From positions 1 to 12,071 of the forward strand of contig CADCQU010000294.1 in NCBI GenBank assembly GCA_902803635.1: a stretch of 12,071 nucleotides of DNA, in the 5' to 3' direction. This DNA comes from an uncultured Lachnospiraceae bacterium (GTDB taxonomy: Bacteria; Bacillota; Clostridia; Lachnospirales; Lachnospiraceae). Shown one piece after another: positions 7,118 through 12,071 of this stretch. A program made the position numbers and the translations under genes. Within the stretch, counting starts at the first letter, position 1; each line of letters begins with the position of its first letter. Under the pieces are notes generated by a model. The model was not told the origin of the DNA and ran no database searches. It was given only the letters and a program-made list of their open reading frames with translations.

Positions 7118-7849
7118 ATGTCAGGACATTCAAAATTTGCCAATATCAAGCACAAGAAAGAGAAGAACGATGCCGCGAAGGGCAAGATTTTTACGATCAT
7201 CGGCCGTGAGATCGCCGTCGCCGTGAAGGAGGGCGGGCCGGATCCGAACAACAACTTCAAGCTGGCGCAGGTGGTCGCGAAGGCGAAGGCGAACAACATG
7301 CCGAACGATACGATCGAGCGCGGCATCAAGAAGGCGGCCGGTGCGGGCGACGGCGCGAATTATGAGACCATCGTCTATGAGGGCTATGGTCCTTCCGGCA
7401 TTGCCATCATCGTGAAGACCCTGACGGACAACAAGAACCGGACGGCGGCGGCGGTCCGCGCGGCGTTCACGAAGGGTGGCGGAAGCATCGGCACGCCGGG
7501 CTGCGTCTCCTTTATGTTCGACGAGAAGGGCCAGATCCTCATCGACAAGGAGGACTGCCCGATGGAGGCCGACGACCTCATGATGGAGGCTCTCGACGCC
7601 GGCGCAGAGGATTTCCGCGAGGAGGAGGACCACTACGAGATCCTTACTTCTCCGGAAGCCTTTTTCGAGGTTGAGAAGGCCTTGAAGGACAAGGGTCTTG
7701 TACTGGCCGAGGCCGAGGTGACCCAGCTTCCGCAGACCTATGTGAAGCTGACCAACGAAAAGGACGTCAACGCCGTGGAGCGCATCCTTGACCTTCTTGA
7801 CGAGAGCGACGACGTGCAGGACGTGTATCACAACTGGGACGAGGACTGA
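7118..7849 (+). CDS. yebC: YebC/PmpR (TACO1-family) regulatory protein
   Basis: The start is the ATG at 7118, preceded by AAGGAGA (7106-7112) and a promoter; in-frame codons upstream overlap alr and carry no homology, so longer versions are artefacts. The 243-residue length is standard. The N-terminal signature SGHSKFANIKHKKEKNDAAK, then NNMPNDTIERGIKKA and the central YEGYGPSGIAIIVKTLTDN are diagnostic of the family. The middle section has NRTAAAVRAAFTKGGG, and the acidic C-terminal domain ends YHNWDED. Family members have been described as DNA-binding regulators (PmpR), and the mitochondrial homologue TACO1 promotes translation of specific messages; bacterial members have more recently been tied to easing ribosome stalling. 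Which role applies here cannot be read from sequence. It leads a three-gene run with the UppP-like gene 70 bases downstream. Confidence 0.95.
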   Translation: MSGHSKFANIKHKKEKNDAAKGKIFTIIGREIAVAVKEGGPDPNNNFKLAQVVAKAKANNMPNDTIERGIKKAAGAGDGANYETIVYEGYGPSGIAIIVKTLTDNKNRTAAAVRAAFTKGGGSIGTPGCVSFMFDEKGQILIDKEDCPMEADDLMMEALDAGAEDFREEEDHYEILTSPEAFFEVEKALKDKGLVLAEAEVTQLPQTYVKLTNEKDVNAVERILDLLDESDDVQDVYHNWDED

Positions 7850-7919
7850 TGTTACCTGTTCTTGCGGCCCCTCGCACTGAACTGTAACGGACGGATTTCT
7901 TTTCCCGCGGAGGGAAAGC

Positions 7920-8795
7920 ATGGAAATACTAATAGTAGTGCTTCTGGGAATCTTACAGGGGGCGATTGGATTTTTGCCGATTAGCACCCAGGGCATCCAG
8001 GCGGTCGTTGGAAAGACTTTTCAAATGGGAGACACAGCACTGCTGTACTGTGTCTTCTTTCATTTGGGGACGGCCATCCTGTTTTTCTTCTATTTAAAAG
8101 GGGATATTCTTCGTCTGCCGTGGGATCTTCTCAGGACGCTGGTGGGTGTTTTCCGAAACGGGAAGGGGTATTTTGAGGCCAGGAAAAAACAGGAGCCGTT
8201 CGAGCCGCAGCCCGTGTTCCACACGAACCATGAATGCTTCAGCGTGATGGCGGTCCTTGCGGTTCTCGTGGCCTTTCCCCTCTGCCTCGTCCTCCGGCCA
8301 TTTGCCGAGAAGACATTCCGGTCGCCGCTCTTTACAGGGGTCGGCTTCCTCATCATGGCCGTCATCTTTCTGGTCGGCGGGATGCTGAAAATCCGCAGCC
8401 GGCTGCCTATTTTTACGCGCGTCTGGTACGGCCTTATCGCCGGCTGCCTTCTGGCCGCCGGCTGCTTCCCGGGGATTTCCGTCCTCGGCATCCTGTTTGT
8501 CTTCGCGACCCTCATCGGCTTCAACCGGAAGACTGCCCAGCGGTTCGCCGGCATTTGCTATGTCTTATCCACGGTGGTCAGTGTGCCGGTGCTGTTTTTG
8601 ACACACGCGGCGGGAGATTTGGCGGCGTCGGACATTTTCCTGGCCATCGGGGGGCTTGCCGTGACCTTCATCGTTGGTACGCTGCTCTCGAACCGTGCCC
8701 TGCATGCCGCGAAGATGGTGAAAGGGAGGAAAATGGCCGTATGGAGCGGCGTCCTGGGCGTGGCCGCGATTCTTGTCTGGTTCTTTGTGAAATAA
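7920..8795 (+). CDS. UppP/BacA-family membrane protein with degenerate catalytic motifs
   Basis: The 291-residue polytopic membrane protein begins at ATG 7920 behind GGAGGG (7909-7914). It aligns by eye with undecaprenyl-diphosphatase (UppP/BacA): an N-terminal GILQGAIGFLPISTQGI in place of the usual G-x-x-(E/Q)-G-x-x-E-F-L-P-x-S-S-x-G-H, then FFHLGTAILFFFYLKGDI matching H-L-G-T-x-x-A-x-x-x-Y-x-x-x-D-I, and a second motif PGISVLG (residues 184-190) in place of PG-x-SRSG. The first catalytic position keeps Gln13, but the second Glu is Gly17, the motif His is Ile26, and the Arg-Ser of SRSG are Val188-Leu189. The fold is probably retained (about seven membrane segments) without the known phosphatase chemistry. 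It could be a transporter or flippase for a polyprenyl lipid, an inactive regulator, or use altered chemistry. Undecaprenyl-PP recycling would then need another enzyme elsewhere in the genome. The 70-base gap from yebC holds only a weak imperfect hairpin (7851-7861/7879-7888). Confidence 0.82.
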   Translation: MEILIVVLLGILQGAIGFLPISTQGIQAVVGKTFQMGDTALLYCVFFHLGTAILFFFYLKGDILRLPWDLLRTLVGVFRNGKGYFEARKKQEPFEPQPVFHTNHECFSVMAVLAVLVAFPLCLVLRPFAEKTFRSPLFTGVGFLIMAVIFLVGGMLKIRSRLPIFTRVWYGLIAGCLLAAGCFPGISVLGILFVFATLIGFNRKTAQRFAGICYVLSTVVSVPVLFLTHAAGDLAASDIFLAIGGLAVTFIVGTLLSNRALHAAKMVKGRKMAVWSGVLGVAAILVWFFVK

Positions 8796-8836
8796 TCTTT
8801 TTACTTGAGAAATAAAAATAATACGGAGGTGTTTGT

Positions 8837-11800
8837 ATGGCTGAAAAAAAGGCTACGGGCCAAAAAAAGAGTTCCGCCGCCAGCCGCAAGCCGAAATCTG
8901 CCTCCACGGGTTCCCGGAAGAGTGGCAGTACGGCGAAGAAAAAGACTTCTTCGGCAAATGGCGGCCGCAAGGCGTCCGCAAAAACAGGCAAACAACCGAC
9001 GGCGAGGGCAGCTTCTTCCGCAAAAAAGACAAATGCAGCCGCAAGGGCGAAGGCTCCCGCGCAGAGCGCGGAGGACGTCCGGAACCTTGTCAACGAGCTC
9101 ATTGTTCTCGGTGCCCTCGCCCTTGCCATCCTGCTCTTCGTCGGCAACATCGGCGCGGGCGGGACGATCGGGAGCGTGCTCGGCTCCCTTGGTTTCGGCA
9201 TTTTCGGGGTCTTCAACTATATCTTTCCGGCGGTCCTGTTCGGGGCAATCGTGTTCTTCCTCGCGAACCGTGAGACGAGGAACATTTGGCGAAAAATCCC
9301 GGTCCTTTTCCTGGTGATCGTTTTCCTGTGCGCACTTTTGCACCTTATCACCCAGGGAAGCTACGGCTTCCAGAAGGATCTCATGCAGTATTACCGCATT
9401 TCCGCGGAGGAGCACACGGGCGGCGGCATCCTTGGGGGGCTTCTCGTGCACGTCTTCACGCTTGCCTTCGGCTACGTGGGAGCCTGGATCCTCACAATCC
9501 TCGGGCTGGTCGCGTGCCTCATCCTGCTTACGCGGAGGCCGATTTTCCGCCAGCTTTCCGAGAAGGGGAAGGTTGCCGCGAGCCGTGCGACGGTGCGCCG
9601 CGAGGAGCATCGTCGGCAGCGCGAGCTGGAACGCGAGCAGGAGGAAAAGGAGCGCATTAGACGGCAGAAAATCGAAGAGGAAAATGCAAGGACCCGCGCA
9701 AGGGCGGAGGATAGCCTTCAGATTACGGGGTCCTTTGCGGAGGACTCCATGACGGAGGAGCCGCGCAGGACGAAGGCGAGGCCGCCGAAGGGCGGATCGG
9801 AGCCTGCGAACGTTCCTGCACAGGAGGCCTTCGACCTGGAGGAGCTTGTGGTACGGCAGACAGAGAAGGATCTTGGCTCTTCGGAAAGCGCGGCGAGAGG
9901 CATGCCGCTTTCTGCGCGGGAGTCGATGAAGGAGGAGAAGCCCAAGACTGTGGGCGGCATCCCATCCTTCCTTCGCGGCTTTGCCGGAAAGAGTACCTAT
10001 GACGAGGGACGATCGGACTCCTTCATCGACGACGGGGAACCCTTCCGTTCTCCACAGCCGGGTACTGCGGTGGATTCGTCGGCAAATGGCTTCCCAAAGA
10101 GGCCTTCGGAGATGGAGGCTGCCTACGAGGAGGACGCCCTGCCCTTCGAGCCGCAGCCAGGCGAAGTGGAAAATGCAGGCTTCTATGCGGAGGCTTTCCA
10201 ACAACCGGAGGATGGGAATACATTTGCAAAGGACCCTGCCAATCAGGCAAATGCAGGATCGTTTGAAAGCGATTCCGCAGTTTCCGCCGAGCCTCCCGCT
10301 CCGAGAAAGACGCATAAAAAGCCTTCGGGGGAGGCGGAGAGCGTCGATGAAATCCGCGAGGAGATGCGGAAGCAGGAGGAGAAAAAGCCGCAGCGGCATT
10401 TGCCGTCGCTTGACCTTCTTGTGCGGGAGAAGGCCGACCCGAAGGCGGCCTCCAGGAAGGAGCCGGACGACCGTGAAAAGCTGGAGAAGGTCTTCCAGGA
10501 CTTCGGCGTGGCCGTCCACGTGGTGAACGTAAGCCGCGGCCCCTCGGTCACGAGGTACGAGGTGCGGCCGGAGCCGGGCGTGAAGGTCTCCCGGATCAAC
10601 AACCTGTCCGACGACATCAAGCTCAACCTCGCGGCGGCGGAAATCCGCATCGAGGCGCCGATTCCCGGGAAGGACCTTGTGGGCATCGAGGTGCCCAACA
10701 AGCAGACCTCGCCCGTGTTCCTCGGGAACCTTCTGGCCTCCGAGGCCTTCCGAAAAATGAAGGCCCCGCTGTCGTTCGCGGTCGGCAAGGACCTTGGCGG
10801 CGACGTGGTGGTGACAAATATCGAGAAAATGCCGCACCTTCTCATCGCTGGCGCGACGGGCTCCGGCAAATCCGTCTGTATCAATACGCTCATTATGAGT
10901 GTGCTCTACAAATCCACACCGGAGGAGGTGCGGATGCTCATGATCGACCCGAAGGTGGTCGAGCTTCGCGTTTACGACGGCATTCCGCACCTGCTCATCC
11001 CGGTGGTTACCGACCCGAAGAAGGCGGCCGGGGCCCTCAACTGGGCCGTGGACGAGATGGGGAAGCGCTACAACCTCTTCGCGGAATTTTCCGTGCGAGA
11101 CCTCGCCTCCTACAACCGCAAGATTGCCGAGATCAACTCGCATTTGCCGGAGGAAGAGTGGAAGAAGCCGCTTCCGAGGCTCCTCATCGTCGTTGACGAG
11201 CTGGCGGACCTTATGATGGTCGCGCCTGGCGAGGTGGAGGATGCCATTTGCCGTCTGGCCCAGCTTGCGCGGGCCGCGGGCATCCATCTGGTCATCGCGA
11301 CGCAGCGGCCCTCGGTCAATGTCGTCACGGGCCTTATCAAGGCCAACATGCCCTCGCGCATCGCGCTCGCGGTGAGCTCGGGCGTGGACAGCCGCACGAT
11401 CATTGACATGAACGGGGCGGAAAAGCTCCTCGGGAAGGGCGACATGCTGTTCTACCCGCAGGGCTACACGAAGCCCGCCCGCGTGCAGGGGGCCTACGTC
11501 TCCGACGAGGAGATCGTGGCGGTGGTTGAGGATCTCAAAAATGCCAGCGCCGGCGAGAAGGAGGAGGCTGGCTATGCAAATGAGGTCGCGGGCCGGATTG
11601 AGGAGGCCATGATTACGGGCAGTGTCAGTATGAAGGACGAGGCAAATGAGCGGGACGAGTACTTCGTGGAGGCCGGACGGTTCATCATCGAGAAGGACAA
11701 GGCGTCCATCGGCATGCTGCAAAGGCTGCTCAAGATTGGTTTTAACCGCGCGGCCCGCATCATGGACCAGCTCGCCGAGGCCGGCGTCGTCGGCCCCGAG

Positions 11801-11872
11801 GAGGGGACGAAGCCCAGGAAAATCCTCATGAGCATGGAGGAATTTGAGCGGTATGTTGAGGAATATGTATAA
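8837..11872 (+). CDS. ftsK: FtsK/SpoIIIE-family septal DNA translocase
   Basis: This 1011-residue ATP-driven DNA pump acts at the division septum. The ATG at 8837 follows CGGAGGTG (8824-8831). Order of parts: a Lys/Ala/Ser-rich tail (residues 1 to about 80); four or so membrane segments (about 86-106, 115-140, 154-171, 197-232); a basic coiled-coil-like stretch rich in E/R (about 245-290); a long, low-complexity acidic/proline linker (to about 545); the alpha/beta motor domains from LEKVFQDFGV (about 548) with Walker A GATGSGKS (Lys678) and Walker B LLIVVDELADLM (Asp787-Glu788); and the gamma winged-helix that reads chromosome polarity motifs (about 940-1005, KIGFNRAARIMDQLAEAG). All motor motifs are intact. 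It is longer than Bacillus SpoIIIE (787 aa), mainly through the linker and N-terminal tail. The sequence alone does not decide between a division (FtsK) and a sporulation (SpoIIIE) role. It is probably co-transcribed with the preceding gene (41-base gap); no terminator is evident downstream. Confidence 0.95.
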   Translation: MAEKKATGQKKSSAASRKPKSASTGSRKSGSTAKKKTSSANGGRKASAKTGKQPTARAASSAKKTNAAARAKAPAQSAEDVRNLVNELIVLGALALAILLFVGNIGAGGTIGSVLGSLGFGIFGVFNYIFPAVLFGAIVFFLANRETRNIWRKIPVLFLVIVFLCALLHLITQGSYGFQKDLMQYYRISAEEHTGGGILGGLLVHVFTLAFGYVGAWILTILGLVACLILLTRRPIFRQLSEKGKVAASRATVRREEHRRQRELEREQEEKERIRRQKIEEENARTRARAEDSLQITGSFAEDSMTEEPRRTKARPPKGGSEPANVPAQEAFDLEELVVRQTEKDLGSSESAARGMPLSARESMKEEKPKTVGGIPSFLRGFAGKSTYDEGRSDSFIDDGEPFRSPQPGTAVDSSANGFPKRPSEMEAAYEEDALPFEPQPGEVENAGFYAEAFQQPEDGNTFAKDPANQANAGSFESDSAVSAEPPAPRKTHKKPSGEAESVDEIREEMRKQEEKKPQRHLPSLDLLVREKADPKAASRKEPDDREKLEKVFQDFGVAVHVVNVSRGPSVTRYEVRPEPGVKVSRINNLSDDIKLNLAAAEIRIEAPIPGKDLVGIEVPNKQTSPVFLGNLLASEAFRKMKAPLSFAVGKDLGGDVVVTNIEKMPHLLIAGATGSGKSVCINTLIMSVLYKSTPEEVRMLMIDPKVVELRVYDGIPHLLIPVVTDPKKAAGALNWAVDEMGKRYNLFAEFSVRDLASYNRKIAEINSHLPEEEWKKPLPRLLIVVDELADLMMVAPGEVEDAICRLAQLARAAGIHLVIATQRPSVNVVTGLIKANMPSRIALAVSSGVDSRTIIDMNGAEKLLGKGDMLFYPQGYTKPARVQGAYVSDEEIVAVVEDLKNASAGEKEEAGYANEVAGRIEEAMITGSVSMKDEANERDEYFVEAGRFIIEKDKASIGMLQRLLKIGFNRAARIMDQLAEAGVVGPEEGTKPRKILMSMEEFERYVEEYV

Positions 11873-11880
11873 ATTCCCAC

Positions 11881-11931
11881 CTGCTCCTCATGGATATGGA
11901 GGAGTATGAGAGGTATATCGAGAAATTAGCA
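11881..11931 (+). pseudogene. Remnant of a second ftsK-like 3' end
   Basis: Bases 11887-11931 align with the end of ftsK (11825-11869) at 33 of 45 positions, 62 bases downstream and in a different frame. The encoded text is LMDMEEYERYIEKLA versus LMSMEEFERYVEEYV. Two codon changes are synonymous (GAA/GAG, CGG/AGG) and others are conservative (Phe/Tyr, Val/Ile), so the copies diverged as coding sequence. No ribosome binding site precedes the ATG at 11890, and the frame runs only 36 codons into repeat DNA. It is best read as the tail of a lost or recombined paralogue, not an expressed gene. Confidence 0.6.
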
Positions 11932-11938
11932 TCCGCTC

Positions 11939-11967
11939 CTCTTGCCCCCCTAAGGGGGAGCCAAGAG
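11939..11967. other. GC-rich hairpin downstream of ftsK
   Basis: CTCTTG (11939-11944) pairs with CAAGAG (11962-11967), and inside it C5 (11946-11950) pairs with G5 (11954-11958) across a TAA loop, with a small asymmetric internal loop. No T-run follows, so it is not a standard terminator. It may be part of a dispersed repeat, an RNA-stabilising 3' structure, or a protein-binding site. Confidence 0.5.
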
Positions 11968-12000
11968 ATGCGAATGGGGCGAGAGTTACAGTTCAGGTGA

Positions 12001-12066
12001 CCCTGTTGAAAAAGCTTCACTGCTTTTTGAAAATCGTGTCATTCTGAGCGAAGCGAAGAATCCCGT
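12001..12066. repeat. Dispersed intergenic repeat, copy 2, near the window end
   Basis: This is the better-preserved relative of 5829-5890. It contains a small hairpin, AAAAAGC (12009-12015) with GCTTTTT (12022-12028), and ends with GTCATTCTGAGCGAAGCG and the following AAGAATCCC. That last motif is one I recognise from intergenic repeats in many bacterial genomes, though I cannot confirm copy number here. The small hairpin ends in five Ts but has only two GC pairs, so it would be a weak terminator for ftsK at best. The element may continue beyond the window. Confidence 0.6.
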
Positions 12067-12071
12067 AAGGT

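Noticed and set aside
7851..7888. Hairpin between yebC and the UppP-like gene as a terminator
   Set aside because: The arms (7851-7861 and 7879-7888) pair only 5+4 bases with a mismatch and a long loop, and no adjacent T-run follows; the genes are closely spaced and probably co-transcribed.
8234..8815. 193-codon alternative-frame ORF within the UppP-like gene
   Set aside because: Arg/Pro-rich out-of-frame text with no domain; the overlapping frame encodes a clear membrane protein.
8801..11722. 973-codon open frame on the minus strand, antisense to ftsK
   Set aside because: Its text is Arg/Leu/His-rich with no recognisable domain, it has no ribosome binding site, and it mirrors ftsK, whose motifs are intact. 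Long antisense frames are expected from GC-rich, codon-biased genes.
11890..12000. 36-codon ORF beginning with the FtsK tail remnant
   Set aside because: No ribosome binding site, and most of it is translated hairpin and repeat sequence.

Overview
The window is a 12.07 kb, all-plus-strand piece of a moderately GC-rich Clostridia genome, most likely a gut Lachnospiraceae or close relative. This rests on the style of the secreted protein (beta-helix repeats, Cna_B-like modules and a C-terminal domain I associate with Lachnospiraceae exoproteins), on a Firmicute-type FtsK/SpoIIIE, on strong AGGAGG-type ribosome binding sites, and on short dispersed intergenic repeats. The assignment is inference from sequence style; no rRNA or other phylogenetic marker is present.

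Region 1 (2-5744) is an accessory, cell-surface locus. It holds the 3' part of a very large secreted modular protein: two right-handed beta-helix blocks, a PI-PLC-like X domain with its catalytic His/Asp/Arg/His motifs intact, an InlB-B-like repeat, three Cna_B-like modules and a roughly 300-residue C-terminal domain. Thirteen bases downstream, behind a near-perfect Shine-Dalgarno, is a 49-codon gene for an unusual small protein, and both end at a strong intrinsic terminator (5702-5744).

Region 2 (5745-7035) is a 160 bp intergenic stretch with a candidate promoter and a dispersed repeat, then alr (alanine racemase, D-alanine for peptidoglycan). Region 3 (7036-11872) begins with a promoter just past the alr stop and holds three closely spaced genes: yebC (YebC/PmpR/TACO1 family), a UppP/BacA-family membrane protein whose catalytic motifs are degenerate, and ftsK/spoIIIE (1011 aa DNA translocase). 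Genes for D-alanine supply, a lipid-carrier-type membrane protein and septal DNA pumping fit a cell-wall/division neighbourhood. They are probably two transcripts, alr and yebC-uppP-like-ftsK.

Region 4 (11873-12071) is non-coding. Just past the ftsK stop there is a diverged second copy of the sequence encoding the last ~15 residues of FtsK, then a GC-rich hairpin, then a second copy of the dispersed repeat seen upstream of alr.

The best candidates for something undescribed are the exoprotein plus small-protein pair, the motif-depleted UppP homologue, and the FtsK tail remnant.
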